From Gemmiger sp. An194 (GTDB lineage: Bacteria > Bacillota > Clostridia > Oscillospirales > Ruminococcaceae): a stretch of 64,000 nucleotides of DNA. The first letter of the stretch is position 1, and each line of letters starts with the position of its first letter. Position numbers and translations under genes: made by a program. The stretch lies in the NCBI RefSeq assembly GCF_002160145.1, contig NZ_NFKA01000004.1, forward strand, positions 124,001 to 188,000, read 5' to 3'. Positions 43,701-52,542 of this stretch are shown here, in pieces. Below the pieces are notes generated by a model. It did no database searches and was not told where the DNA came from. It saw only the letters and a list, made by a program, of their open reading frames with translations.

Positions 43701-45067
43701 ACGATCTTGGGCGGGATGGGCTTGCCCGGGTTCACAAAGGTGCCGAAGGTTTCGGTGATCTGGCCGTTCTCCACCACCACCGCGCCGATCTCGGTGAGGA
43801 ACTCGGTGTTGGGGTCCAGACCGGTGGTCTCGGTATCGTACACCACAAAGCTGCCGCTCATGGGGCCGGTGGCTTCGCCGTACAGCACCGGAATCATATC
43901 ATCCACAAAGTAGGCTTCAACGCCGTAGATCACCTTGAAGTCCGGGTCGCTTTTGCGGATGGCATCTGCCGCCAGCATCGCTTCCGGGAAGCCCTGTACC
44001 ACACCGTGGTCGGTGATGGCAATGGCCCGGTGACCCATGCGGTGTGCGGTGCGCACGATCTCGCCCGGGTCGCAGAAGCCGTCCATGCTGCTGAGCTTGG
44101 TGTGCAGATGCAGCTCCACCCGCTTCTGGGGGGCGTTATCCTCCCGCTTGCGACGCTCCACCTGCAGCACGTCGTAAGGATAGACCACATAGTCGTGCTC
44201 GTATTTATCGTAGGTGCATTCACCCTTCAGCACCAGGGTGGTACCTTTTTTCAGCTCCTCCCACTTGCTGAAGTCCTCCCCTTCCCGGCTGCGGAGCTTC
44301 AGGTTGATGGAACCGGTATAGTCGGTGATGGAGACGATATAACTCTTCTGGAAGTTGCCCTTCACCTCCACCGCGAACACGTCGCCCCAGATCATCACGC
44401 GACCGCCGTCGCCGCCCAGCTCCTTCAGCGGGGTCAGCTCGCCGGGCTTGAAGTTCTTGCCATGGAACAGCTTGACCGGCTTGTCGGTCAGGTCCAGGCC
44501 GGGAATCTTGATGGGCGGCAGGCCCTTCTTCTCCTCAAACTTGACGGTGGGCACCTTCTGCAGCACCTTTTTCTCCCATTCCTCTACTGTGGCGGTCTTG
44601 CCGGTCTGGGCAAGCTCCACCTGGGGCAGAGTTCCGGTGCGCTGCTCGATGCGCTGGGCCAGCGCCTGCGGAAACTGAATCTCCTCCAGAATCTTTTTGC
44701 CCACCTTGATGTGCAGCCGGATCAGCTGGCCCTCGATGTCGATGGCGGCATGGTCCAAAAAGCCGTTGACCGGATAATCCTCGTCCCGCAGTTCACCGAT
44801 CAGCTTCTGGATGCTCTCCGGCGTGATGGTTTCGTAGGGAAAGCTGTTCTGGATCTCCACCTGAAAGCCGTCGAACAAGGGGCTGAGCGAGGTGCACAGG
44901 CGGTCGCACAGATTCACCGGCAGCGGCGCGCCGCTGCGCAGATGGATGCGGATCTTCCGGCTCAGGCGCAGCATCTCCACATGCTCCACCAGCACCCCCG
45001 CAAAGCAGCGGGCAAAGGTCTCGTCCACCGTGAACTGGGGCCACAGTTGTGTTACCAAAGGTTTCAA
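40781..45067 (-). CDS. polC: DNA polymerase III alpha subunit, PolC type
   Basis: PolC is the replicative polymerase of Firmicutes. The 1428-residue protein has an N-terminal domain, an OB fold (about 220-310), a PHP domain (LHLHTKLSSMDG...ITDHGVVQG) split by a DEDD exonuclease (FVVYDTETTGLDP), and the polymerase core. A zinc-binding insert (CPNC...CPCCG) precedes PDIDLNFSGEYQ. The start is taken as TTG at 45067, 9 bases after AAGGAG; another TTG lies 10 codons upstream. It ends the isoprenoid/lipid gene run. Confidence 0.96.
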   Translation of the reverse strand: MKPLVTQLWPQFTVDETFARCFAGVLVEHVEMLRLSRKIRIHLRSGAPLPVNLCDRLCTSLSPLFDGFQVEIQNSFPYETITPESIQKLIGELRDEDYPVNGFLDHAAIDIEGQLIRLHIKVGKKILEEIQFPQALAQRIEQRTGTLPQVELAQTGKTATVEEWEKKVLQKVPTVKFEEKKGLPPIKIPGLDLTDKPVKLFHGKNFKPGELTPLKELGGDGGRVMIWGDVFAVEVKGNFQKSYIVSITDYTGSINLKLRSREGEDFSKWEELKKGTTLVLKGECTYDKYEHDYVVYPYDVLQVERRKREDNAPQKRVELHLHTKLSSMDGFCDPGEIVRTAHRMGHRAIAITDHGVVQGFPEAMLAADAIRKSDPDFKVIYGVEAYFVDDMIPVLYGEATGPMSGSFVVYDTETTGLDPNTEFLTEIGAVVVENGQITETFGTFVNPGKPIPPKIVELTGINDSMVADAPTPDEAVRMFAEFAKGRVLIAHNAHKFDMRFMHIAAKRAGIELENAYIDTLPMAQNLYPGLRNYKLDTINDHLEIEPFNHHRAVDDAMALAKIFCKMLEDLTEKKIERLEDINIGLGGGNKEVIKKKYYHLIILVRNQVGLKNLYKIVSEAHTNYFFKKPRVPRSILNKYRDGLLIGSACEAGELYRAVVEGQSFEKLCQIAEYYDFLEVQPLGNNEYMVREHLVDSMDKIQDFNRTIIKLGEVLNKPVVATGDVHFQDPEDSVYRAVLQAGNGFKDADNQAPLYYRTTEDMLNQFNYLPKEKAFEIVVTNPNKIADMVDGGVRAIPKGTFPPSIEGAEQQLRDATWNTAKKHYGDPLPELVRARLQRELDSICGHGFAVLYVIAVKLVAFSNQNGYQVGSRGSVGSSAVAHFSGISEVNSLPPHYLCPNCQYSEFITDGSVADGFDLPDKNCPCCGAPLIVDGHDIPFETFLGFDGDKEPDIDLNFSGEYQSFVHRYTEELFGKEFVFKAGTVSGLQDKTAYGYVKKYLEERGRIVNRAEENRLTQGCTGVKRTTGQHPGGMVVVPDVHEIQDFCPIQHPADDKEKGVLTTHFEFKYLHDTLLKLDELGHDVPTMYKYLENMTGIPMEKVPMNDTKVISLLVSTEALGVTPEQIDSQTGTFGIPELGTPFVRQMLIEAQPKNFSDLIQISGLSHGTDVWNGNAQDLIKDGVCTISDVIGCRDSIMTYLLHKGLEPKLAFNIMELTRKGKVAKGGFPPGAEETMKECGVPDWYMDSCRKIKYMFPKAHAVAYLIAAIRLMWFKVYHPQAFYATYFTVRGDDIDYEAAVGGVKVAQQHLKEVNARLREERKAKDEDIQVSLQLVNEMLARGYEFLPIQLGKSRATQYVVEDGKVRLPFTSLKGVGESAAVALERATINGQEYLSIEELQQATGVSSAVMENLKNVGALGGLPDTSQVSFF

Positions 45068-45099
45068 TGGGGTTGTCTCCTTTTTCTTACAAAGCAATG

Positions 45100-45130
45100 G
45101 CCTGCGGGCAGGAAAATCCCGCCCGCAGGC
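45100..45130 (-). other. GC-rich hairpin between ispG and polC
   Basis: GCCTGCGGGC (45100-45109) and GCCCGCAGGC (45121-45130) form a perfect 10-bp stem with an 11-base loop. No U-tract follows on the minus strand. It may moderate polC expression or protect an mRNA end. Confidence 0.5.
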
Positions 45131-45141
45131 TCAAAAACACA

Positions 45142-46185
45142 TCACAGCTTATAGATCTCGTCCACCAGCTGGCCCACAATGTCGCCCCGCAGCATCCGGA
45201 TCTTTTCACCCCGGATGAACAGCAGCGCCTCATCCTTGCCGCCGGCAATACCGATGTCTGCCTCACGGGCTTCACCGGGGCCGTTCACCACGCAGCCCAT
45301 TACAGCAACCTTGATGGGCTTTTTGTAACCCTTCAGGCGCTTTTCCACCTCGTCGGCAATCTGAGCCACCTGAATGTTGGTGCGGCCACAGGTGGGGCAG
45401 CTGATGATTTCCGGGCCGCCCACCGCATGACCGGCAGCACGCAGGATATCGTAGCCAGCCTGCACTTCCTTCTCCGGATCGTCGGTCAGGGAAACTCTCA
45501 GGGTATCACCGATGCCCTCCAGCAGCAGACCGCCGATGCCCATGCCGGACTTGATCAGACCCATGCGATAGGTACCTGCCTCGGTCACGCCCACGTGCAG
45601 CGGGTAATCGCACTTCTCGCTGAGCAGACGGTAGGCCTGCATCATGGTGGGTACGTTGCTGGATTTGATGGAAATCACGATGTTGTTGAAGTCGTGCTTT
45701 TCCAGCAGGGCCACATGGTACATGGCGCTTTCCACCAGAGCCTCCGGCACCGGCGCGCCGTACTTGGCCAGAATCTCCTTCTCCAGGCTGCCCGCATTCA
45801 CACCAATGCGGATGGGGATGTTCTTGGCGTTGCAGGCCCGGGCCACTGCGCGCACGTTTTCGTCCGCGCCGATATTGCCGGGGTTGATGCGGATTTTATC
45901 CACGCCCGCATCCACACAGGCCAGGGCGATCTTGTAGTTGAAATGGATGTCGGCTACAAAGGGCACATCCACTGCGTTTTTCACGGCCTCCACGATGCGC
46001 ACGTCCTCCAGGCTGGGGACACTGGCCCGCAGAATCTGGCAGCCGGCTTCCACCACCCGCTTGGCCTGGGCCACATTGCCCGGGATATCCGCCACAGGTA
46101 CATTCAGCATGGTCTGGACCGCCACCGGGTTGTGCCCGCCGATGACCAGATTGCCGATTTTCACTTCACGTTTGACCTTACGCAT
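45142..46185 (-). CDS. ispG: 4-hydroxy-3-methylbut-2-enyl diphosphate synthase
   Basis: IspG is the [4Fe-4S] enzyme of the second last step in the MEP isoprenoid pathway. The 347-residue protein shows VKIGNLVIGGHNPVAVQTM, the TIM-barrel segment and the cluster ligands in CPTCGRT and VMGCVVNGPGEA. It is the short bacterial form without the plant-type insert. AGGAGG precedes the ATG. The earlier enzyme dxr is two genes upstream in the same run. Confidence 0.96.
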   Translation of the reverse strand: MRKVKREVKIGNLVIGGHNPVAVQTMLNVPVADIPGNVAQAKRVVEAGCQILRASVPSLEDVRIVEAVKNAVDVPFVADIHFNYKIALACVDAGVDKIRINPGNIGADENVRAVARACNAKNIPIRIGVNAGSLEKEILAKYGAPVPEALVESAMYHVALLEKHDFNNIVISIKSSNVPTMMQAYRLLSEKCDYPLHVGVTEAGTYRMGLIKSGMGIGGLLLEGIGDTLRVSLTDDPEKEVQAGYDILRAAGHAVGGPEIISCPTCGRTNIQVAQIADEVEKRLKGYKKPIKVAVMGCVVNGPGEAREADIGIAGGKDEALLFIRGEKIRMLRGDIVGQLVDEIYKL

Positions 46186-46205
46186 GATTGCTTATCCTCC
46201 TGCTT

Positions 46206-47288
46206 TTAAAACAGACGAATGATGTCGTTGAATGTGGCGAAGAGCATGAGCCCGAACAAAAAGCACATGCCTGCCGCATTCACCAGAATCTCGAATTTCT
46301 TGGGAATCGGCCGCTGGAAGATGCCCTCCAGCACCAGAAAAACCAGCTTGCCGCCGTCCAGCGCAGGCACCGGCAGCAGGTTGAACACGCCCAGGTTCAC
46401 GGTGAGCAGCGCCAGCAGGGACAGCACTTCAGCCACACCCATGCTTGCCGCCTGCCCGATGGCAGACACAATGCCCACCGGGCCGGAAAGCTCGTTCACG
46501 CTCACCCGGCCTATCACCAGGTCGATCAGAGAACGGAAGACCAGCCGGGCGTAGAACAGGGTGTAATTGAAGGCCTGCGAGACCACGGTCTTCACGTTCT
46601 TTTCCAGTGCATAGACCTTGAAGCCGATGTTCATGGTCACGGAATCGCCGTTTTCCACCAGATCAAAGCCCACGTTATCCAGTTGAATGACCTGGCCATT
46701 CCGTTTCACGGTCAGGTCCGCGCTCTGGTCCGGGGTACGCTGCAGCTCATACAGCACATCGTTCATCACAAAGCAGTGATGGCCGTTTACTGCCAGGATT
46801 TCATCTCCCACCTGCAGACCAGCAGCCTGCACCGGGGAGCCTTCCTCCACAAAGCCTACGGTTTTGCTGGCACCGGGATCGCCAAAGGCCATCATAACCA
46901 GCAAAACCAGAAAGCCCAGGATCAGGTTCATGATCGCACCAGCCGCCACCACGATGATCCGCTTCCAGACCTTTACCTTTGGGAAGGGCAGGCCCTTGGG
47001 CTGTTCCTCCTCCGCCGTATCAAGTTCCTGCAGTGCATCGCCGGTTTCCGGCTTCTCCAGCTCCTCATCTTCCCCTTCCATGCTCACATAGCCGCCGATG
47101 GGCAATGCACGCACGCTGTAACGGGTGCCGCCCCGCACCGTGGTGAACAGAGCAGGCCCCATGCCGATGGAAAATTCATTCACCTGAATCCCGGCCTTTT
47201 TGGCGCAGACAAAGTGCCCCAGCTCGTGGATCATAACCACCAGGCCAAAGATCAACACCGATATGATGAGGGTAAGGATTGTTGCCAT
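46206..47288 (-). CDS. rseP: site-2 protease RseP
   Basis: The 360-residue membrane metalloprotease has the zinc motif MIHELGHFVCAKKAG in the first helix, a PDZ domain (about 155-230) and the distal LLPVPALDGGKLV motif. RseP cleaves anti-sigma factors and leftover signal peptides within the membrane. An acidic insert (about 70-95) separates the first and second helices. MATILTLI at 47288 is chosen; the 22 codons above it overlap the intergenic region. The dxr-rseP-ispG order is standard. Confidence 0.94.
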   Translation of the reverse strand: MATILTLIISVLIFGLVVMIHELGHFVCAKKAGIQVNEFSIGMGPALFTTVRGGTRYSVRALPIGGYVSMEGEDEELEKPETGDALQELDTAEEEQPKGLPFPKVKVWKRIIVVAAGAIMNLILGFLVLLVMMAFGDPGASKTVGFVEEGSPVQAAGLQVGDEILAVNGHHCFVMNDVLYELQRTPDQSADLTVKRNGQVIQLDNVGFDLVENGDSVTMNIGFKVYALEKNVKTVVSQAFNYTLFYARLVFRSLIDLVIGRVSVNELSGPVGIVSAIGQAASMGVAEVLSLLALLTVNLGVFNLLPVPALDGGKLVFLVLEGIFQRPIPKKFEILVNAAGMCFLFGLMLFATFNDIIRLF

Positions 47289-47311
47289 GTGCGAATAATC
47301 TCTCTTTCTTG

Positions 47312-48463
47312 TTAAATGTGGCTCAGCACAAACTGCCGGGCCATGCGGTCGCATTCATACACATCGGCCAGCGTATAGCTTCCGCCGAAGGAATCACTGT
47401 CCACCACGGCCTCCACCAGACGGCCAATGTCCAAAAAGCCAATCTTATCCTCCAGGAACAGCCGGACGGCCTCCTCGTTGGCACCGTTGGCCGCGCAGGG
47501 ACCAAGACCGCCCTTGGCAATGGCCTTTTTGCAGGCTGCCAGGCAGCGGAAGGTCTCCTCGTCCGCCACATCGAAAGTGATAGACTTGAGCTGGGTGAAA
47601 TCCAGCTCGGGTGCACAACCCGGGAACCGGTCCGGCCAGGTGAGCGCATACTGAATGGGAATACGCATATCCGGCACGCCCAGCTGGGCCAGGATGGAGT
47701 TATCGCTGAACTGCACCATGGAGTGAATGATACTCTGACGCTGTACCACAACCTGAATCTTCTCCGGCGGCAGGCCGAACAGCCAGACTGCCTCGATCAG
47801 CTCCAGGCCCTTGTTCATAAGCGTGGCGGAGTCGATGGTAATCTTTGCACCCATATTCCAGTTGGGGTGCTTGAGGGCATCCGCCCGGGTTTTGCCTGCC
47901 AGCTCTTCCTTCTTCATCCCGAAGAAGGGGCCACCAGAGGCAGTGAGTAAAATCTTGGTGAGTGTCTTGGCAGAATGGGCATCCTGCAGGCACTGGAAGA
48001 TGGCGGAGTGCTCGCTGTCCACCGGGAGCAGCTTGGTGCCATGCTTGGCAGCAGCCTCGGTAACCAGATGGCCGCCGGTGACCAGGCTCTCCTTGTTGGC
48101 CAGGGCCACATCGTGCCCGTTTTCCAGCGCAGCCAGGGTCGCGCCCAGGCCCGCAATGCCCACCACTGCGTTGAGCACTACATCCGGGCCTTCCATTTTG
48201 GCCAGCTCCACAATGCCCTCCGCGCCGCGCAGAAGCTTGGGCGCGCCAGCCACGCCGCCCAGACGCGCAGCCAGCTGGTCGCAGGCGGCCGGATTCGCAA
48301 CCGCCACATAGGCGGGGTGAAACTCTTCGATCTGCTTGAGCAGCAGATCCACATTGGAATTTGCCGCCAGAGCGTATACTTCATAGCCCTGAGCGCGAGC
48401 CACATCCAGGCTCTGGGTACCGATGGAACCGGTGGAGCCCAGCAAAGTAAGTTTCTTAGCCAT
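47312..48463 (-). CDS. dxr: 1-deoxy-D-xylulose 5-phosphate reductoisomerase
   Basis: Dxr makes 2-C-methylerythritol 4-phosphate, the committed step of the MEP pathway. The 383-residue protein has the NADPH loop LGSTGSIGTQSLDV, ALANKESLVTGG, PVDSEHSAIFQ and LLTASGGPFFG for metal and substrate. GAGGAACAG precedes the ATG. It lies 13 bases below cdsA. Confidence 0.96.
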   Translation of the reverse strand: MAKKLTLLGSTGSIGTQSLDVARAQGYEVYALAANSNVDLLLKQIEEFHPAYVAVANPAACDQLAARLGGVAGAPKLLRGAEGIVELAKMEGPDVVLNAVVGIAGLGATLAALENGHDVALANKESLVTGGHLVTEAAAKHGTKLLPVDSEHSAIFQCLQDAHSAKTLTKILLTASGGPFFGMKKEELAGKTRADALKHPNWNMGAKITIDSATLMNKGLELIEAVWLFGLPPEKIQVVVQRQSIIHSMVQFSDNSILAQLGVPDMRIPIQYALTWPDRFPGCAPELDFTQLKSITFDVADEETFRCLAACKKAIAKGGLGPCAANGANEEAVRLFLEDKIGFLDIGRLVEAVVDSDSFGGSYTLADVYECDRMARQFVLSHI

Positions 48464-48476
48464 TTTCTGTTCCTCG

Positions 48477-49352
48477 TTACTTCAAAAACGTTGTGGTAAG
48501 CCAAACCAGCAGAGCCGCGGCCGGCGCAATGAAAGTGACGCTGTCAAACCGGTCCATGATGCCGCCATGGCCCGGGAAGATGGTGCCATAGTCTTTGATG
48601 GCGCACTGGCGTTTTACCGCACTGGCAAACAGATCACCCAGAATGCCCAGCAGTGAGCAGAGCATACCCAGGATAAACACCACCAGATAGCTTGCCGCAC
48701 TGGCGGACATGCGCTCCAGCAGCAGGCAGGCCTTGCCGCCCGCCAGATGGACCGAAAGTTCCTGCGCCGCCAGGGTGCACAATACACCCAGCACGCCGGA
48801 GCCCAGTACACCGCCGATGGCTCCCTCAATGGTCTTGTGGGGGCTGACCACCGGCGCCAGCTTGTGCTTGCCGAAGTAGCAGCCTGCAAAATAGGCCGCA
48901 CTGTCACCACCCCAGGCAAAGCACAGGATCATCATGATCAGATAGATGGACTCAAACTGGTTGTTCAGATGATTCTTGATGAACACAATGGAGTAAAAAC
49001 AGGCAATCATCAGTCCGCTGAACACTACCATGCCCCCCAGCTTTGCGGCGCTCAGGGTCTGGTTGTGCCACAACAGGCACACCGCCAGATACACCGCCAG
49101 CAGATAGCTGCCGGGAACCAGCAACGCCTTTACCGCTGGTACGTGGGAGAACATTACCAGAAAAGTATACGGGACAAATGCGATAAAAATGTGTGATTCT
49201 TTTTCGCCCAATGCGAACGCTTTGTAAATTTCGTGAACGGCAATGATGGCGATCAGAGCGACCACGGTTTCAAACACCAGGGTGTTGAACATCAGCATGA
49301 CCACGGCCAGCACGCAAAGGCCCACCGCGGCAGTTATGATCCTTGTTTTCAC
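48477..49352 (-). CDS. cdsA: phosphatidate cytidylyltransferase
   Basis: CdsA makes CDP-diacylglycerol for phospholipid synthesis. The protein of about 291 residues has many hydrophobic helices and the C-terminal signature SAVKRQCAIKDYGTIFPGHG followed by GIMDRFDS. The start is set at GTG 49352 (MKTRIITA), 10 bases after AAAGGA. A TTG at 49385 that overlaps the uppS stop would add 11 residues. It sits between uppS and dxr. Confidence 0.93.
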   Translation of the reverse strand: MKTRIITAAVGLCVLAVVMLMFNTLVFETVVALIAIIAVHEIYKAFALGEKESHIFIAFVPYTFLVMFSHVPAVKALLVPGSYLLAVYLAVCLLWHNQTLSAAKLGGMVVFSGLMIACFYSIVFIKNHLNNQFESIYLIMMILCFAWGGDSAAYFAGCYFGKHKLAPVVSPHKTIEGAIGGVLGSGVLGVLCTLAAQELSVHLAGGKACLLLERMSASAASYLVVFILGMLCSLLGILGDLFASAVKRQCAIKDYGTIFPGHGGIMDRFDSVTFIAPAAALLVWLTTTFLK

Positions 49353-49381
49353 AACAGGCTTTTCCTTTCTTTCCGCAATGC

Positions 49382-50101
49382 TCAAATCCCGCCAAAGCGA
49401 CGGCTGCGCCGGTTGAACTCCTCAATGGCCAAATCCAGATCGGCGCGGGTAAAATCCGGCCAAAGGACATCCATCTCCACCAGCTCCGAATAGGCGGCCT
49501 GCCACAGCATGAAGTTGGACAGGCGCTTCTCCCCGCTGGGCCGCAGGATGAAGTCCGGGTCCTTTTGACCGCTAGTATACATATGGGCGCTCATCATGTC
49601 TTCGGTGATTTCCTCCGGCCGAAGCTCGCCGTTCTGCACCTTTTCCGCCAGAATACGCGCCGCACGCACAATCTCCTGCCGGCCGCCGTAGTTTACCGCA
49701 ATGTTCAGCGTCATGCCGGTATTGTGGGCGGTCTTGGTCTCGATTTCGTTCATCAGCTTCTGATGCTTGGGCTCCAGAGCGCTGCGGTCACCCAGAAAGA
49801 CGACCCGGTTGTTTTCCTTTTCGTAATCGAAAGCCTTGATCAAGTATTCCCCGAACAGCTTCATGATCGCGCCCACCTCTTCATAAGGACGCTTCCAGTT
49901 TTCGGTGGAAAAGGCATAGAAGGTGACCGACTCCACCCCAATGGAATTGCAGTAACGGGTAATATCCTGAAAGACCTCCGCACCCTTTTTGTGGCCGGCA
50001 GTCCGGGGAAGGCCCCGCTTTTTGGCCCAACGGCCGTTGCCGTCCATGATAATGCCGATGCTGAGCCCTTTTGCAAAATTCTCCGGTTGTGGCATAAGCA
50101 C
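49382..50101 (-). CDS. uppS: isoprenyl diphosphate synthase (undecaprenyl type)
   Basis: UppS builds the C55 lipid carrier for cell-wall synthesis. The 239-residue protein has the catalytic IIMDGNGRWAKKRG near residue 17, the FSTENWKRP box and the C-terminal RPSGEKRLSNFMLWQ. Two starts are possible: GTG at 50101, 6 bases from AGGAG, or ATG at 50095, 12 bases away. The gene links isoprenoid genes dxr/ispG to lipid synthesis in one run. Confidence 0.95.
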   Translation of the reverse strand: MLMPQPENFAKGLSIGIIMDGNGRWAKKRGLPRTAGHKKGAEVFQDITRYCNSIGVESVTFYAFSTENWKRPYEEVGAIMKLFGEYLIKAFDYEKENNRVVFLGDRSALEPKHQKLMNEIETKTAHNTGMTLNIAVNYGGRQEIVRAARILAEKVQNGELRPEEITEDMMSAHMYTSGQKDPDFILRPSGEKRLSNFMLWQAAYSELVEMDVLWPDFTRADLDLAIEEFNRRSRRFGGI

Positions 50102-50173
50102 AAATCTCTCCTGTTACAAAGTGGTGCCGCGCGCAAAACTCGCACGCGGCACATGATTTTTGTTGCCCGAGAA

Positions 50174-50728
50174 TCAGATCTCCATGATCTCCTTGTTCTT
50201 GGCCTCGCAATCCTTATCGATCTGCTTGACGAACTTGTCGGTGATCTTCTGCATCTCTTCTTCCAGATTCTTCTGGTCGTCCTCGGTGATCTCGCTGTTC
50301 TTTTTCAGGGTCTTGAATTTATCCATGGCCTCACGACGCACATTGCGCACCGCAACCTTGGTCTCCTCGCCCAGCTTCTGCACATCCTTGGTGAGCTGAC
50401 GGCGGCGCTCTTCGGTGGGAGCGGGGAACACCAGACGGATCACACGGCCGTCGTTGGTGGGGTTGATGCCGATGTCGCTGACCAGCAGAGCGTGCTCAAT
50501 GGGATGGATCAGAGAGGTATCCCAGGGAGTGATGGTCAGAATGCGCGCTTCCGCCACAGCCACCGCGGCCACCTGATTGATGGGGGTGGGGGTGCCATAG
50601 TAGTCCACTGCAACCCGATCCAGAATGGCGGGGTTGGCACGGCCGGCGCGGATGGCGGCCAGCTCTTTGCCCAGATGGTGAATGGCGCCGGTCATCTTGT
50701 CTTCGTAAGGCTTGGTGTAAGTGCTCAT
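50174..50728 (-). CDS. frr: ribosome recycling factor
   Basis: RRF splits post-termination ribosomes with EF-G. The 184-residue, mostly helical protein has GRANPAILDRVAVDYYG, ILTITPWD and the C-terminal DKFVKQIDK segment of the family. AAAAGGAG precedes the ATG. It follows pyrH, the universal order. Confidence 0.97.
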   Translation of the reverse strand: MSTYTKPYEDKMTGAIHHLGKELAAIRAGRANPAILDRVAVDYYGTPTPINQVAAVAVAEARILTITPWDTSLIHPIEHALLVSDIGINPTNDGRVIRLVFPAPTEERRRQLTKDVQKLGEETKVAVRNVRREAMDKFKTLKKNSEITEDDQKNLEEEMQKITDKFVKQIDKDCEAKNKEIMEI

Positions 50729-50833
50729 GTGTTATACTCCTTTTCTTCGGCCCGGGGCCGAATCCTATGCTCTTTGCTCTTCCGGCAGCAGCACGCAGCC
50801 GGTTTTCAGCGCTGTTTTATCAAAACTGCGCTG

Positions 50834-51550
50834 TTACTCCTCCACGACCAGGGTACCGATGGTCTCACCGCGCACCGCTCTTGCGATATTCTCCGGGTCC
50901 TTCAGGTCGAACACCAGAATCGGAAGCTTGTTCTCCCGGCAGAGGGTGGCAGCAGTGCCATCCATTACGGCCAGGTTCTTTTCCAGCACCTCAGTAAAGG
51001 TGAGCTGGTCGTACTTCACGGCATCCGCATATTTTTTCGGGTCCTTGTCGTACACGCCGTCCACCATCGTGGCTTTGAACATCACGTCGCAGCCCGTCTC
51101 GATGGCACGCAGCGCACTGGCGGTATCCGTGGAGAAAAGCGGATTGCCGGTGCCGCCGCCGAACAGAACCACATTGCCGGCCTCCATGCTTTCCACCGCA
51201 CTGTCACGGGTGAAGACCGAAGCCACCTGAGGCATGACGATCGAGGTCTGGACCTGCGCGGGAACGCCCAGCTGACGCAGCTGATCTGCCACTGCAAGGC
51301 AGTTCATCACCGTTGCGAGCATGCCGATCTTATCGGCGCAGGTGCGTTCCATGCTGCCGCTGGAGCGGCCACGCCAGAAGTTGCCGCCGCCCACGACCAG
51401 ACCGATCTGTACCCCCAGATCATATGCCTGCTTGATGCCGCGGCAGATGGCCTCCATGGTGGGTTCGTCGAACCCGGTGCCCTTGCTGCCCGCCAGCGCC
51501 TCCCCGCTGACCTTCAATAAAATACGCTTGTATTTTGTATCCAAAACCAA
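50834..51550 (-). CDS. pyrH: UMP kinase
   Basis: PyrH phosphorylates UMP. The protein of about 238 residues has RILLKVSGEAL, GLVVGGGNFWRG, the GGGTGNPLFSTDTA loop and a C-terminal TLV segment, all typical of the hexameric bacterial enzyme. The start is a TTG at 51550; a second TTG two codons later (LDTKYKR) has better spacing from GGCGG. It is the first gene of the long pyrH-to-polC run. Confidence 0.95.
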   Translation of the reverse strand: MVLDTKYKRILLKVSGEALAGSKGTGFDEPTMEAICRGIKQAYDLGVQIGLVVGGGNFWRGRSSGSMERTCADKIGMLATVMNCLAVADQLRQLGVPAQVQTSIVMPQVASVFTRDSAVESMEAGNVVLFGGGTGNPLFSTDTASALRAIETGCDVMFKATMVDGVYDKDPKKYADAVKYDQLTFTEVLEKNLAVMDGTAATLCRENKLPILVFDLKDPENIARAVRGETIGTLVVEE

Positions 51551-51582
51551 TACACCGCCTGATCCATATTATATTTGTTCCT

Positions 51583-51611
51583 ATTTTACAATAAAACGTA
51601 TTTCTTGTAAA
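51583..51611 (-). promoter_or_regulatory. promoter of the pyrH-polC gene run
   Basis: TTTACA (51606-51611) and TAAAAT (51583-51588) are spaced 17 bp apart on the minus strand, right below the terminator of the preceding gene. Confidence 0.75.
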
Positions 51612-51619
51612 CAATAAAC

Positions 51620-51651
51620 AAAAAATAATGCCGGGGAAATGCTTCCCCGGC
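51620..51651 (-). terminator. terminator after soluble kinase gene
   Basis: GCCGGGGAA pairs with TTCCCCGGC around a 4-base loop, followed by ATTATTTTTTG on the minus strand. Confidence 0.85.
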
Positions 51652-51660
51652 GTAACCCTT

Positions 51661-52542
51661 TTACCCATCTTCCTGTTCTTCCTTGACAAGCTTGCGGGCC
51701 TGCCATACACCCAGCTCTGCCAAAATGCGGCTTCGCTGCACAGAGCCCTGCCAGCCGCCCCCATCGCTTCGCAGCACCGACTCGGCAGCAGGAGTTACCG
51801 AAGTGTCAGCCGGAGCAAGAGGGACCAGAACACTGGCTCTTGTTCCCTGCTTCGAGCTATTCAGCTCCAGTGTCCAGCCCATGGCACCTGCATACATATA
51901 CGCCAGATACAGGCCCAGCCCCGCGCCCGCGGCCGCCCCCTCGCCCATGGGATTATATTGCCCCACAAACGCCTCGAACAGATGCTCCTGCACCCAGTCG
52001 GGCAGGCCCGGCCCCCGGTCCTCTACCGTAAGGACAAGCGCTGTTTCCTGAAGCCGCAGCGAAACTTTCACCGTCTGCCCCCGCTCACTGCACAACACTG
52101 CGTTGGTCACCAGATGCAGCAGGATCTTATCGGCCCAGTCGCTGTCTGCCGAAAGGAAGAGCGGCTTTTCCAAATCGCATTCCCATTCCAGCGTAATGCC
52201 GTAAAGCTTCGCGCCGTTGGTCAGCAGCTCCATGGCCTCGGAATACTGGCTTTGCAGGTCCAGGGATTCCAGACGCGGCACCAGCGTGCCCCGTTCCGCC
52301 TGCAACAGATCCTGCAGGTTTTCCGCCACCCGGCTGAGCCGCAGGGTGCTTTGATCGATGTTTTCAAAAACCCAGCTCAGCTGACCGTAAGCCTGGGGAG
52401 ACTCTTTGCCCATTGCCTGACGCAAAAGACCGCTGGAAGCCCGGATCGCAGACAGTGCCTGATAAATCTCGTGAGAGAGGCCGGAGCACAGTGCCCCCCT
52501 CTGATTTTCTTCATACAGTTGTTGTTCCAGGCTCTTGTTCAT
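51661..52542 (-). CDS. soluble histidine-kinase-like protein
   Basis: The 293-residue protein has no membrane segment and no sensor domain. It starts almost directly with an H-box-like GLSHEIYQALSAIRAS (His24), then a dimerisation helix, an N-box (LVTNAV), a G1 box DRGPGLP and a G2 box GAGLGLYLA. The C-terminal 50 residues are extra, of unknown role. The histidine and ATP site appear intact. It overlaps the Spo0A-like gene by 32 bases, so the two likely work together, although that regulator lacks the usual acceptor aspartate. Confidence 0.75.
   Translation of the reverse strand: MNKSLEQQLYEENQRGALCSGLSHEIYQALSAIRASSGLLRQAMGKESPQAYGQLSWVFENIDQSTLRLSRVAENLQDLLQAERGTLVPRLESLDLQSQYSEAMELLTNGAKLYGITLEWECDLEKPLFLSADSDWADKILLHLVTNAVLCSERGQTVKVSLRLQETALVLTVEDRGPGLPDWVQEHLFEAFVGQYNPMGEGAAAGAGLGLYLAYMYAGAMGWTLELNSSKQGTRASVLVPLAPADTSVTPAAESVLRSDGGGWQGSVQRSRILAELGVWQARKLVKEEQEDG

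Noticed and set aside
43271-45154. A 627-codon open frame on the plus strand
   Set aside because: It is antisense to polC, whose motifs are unambiguous.
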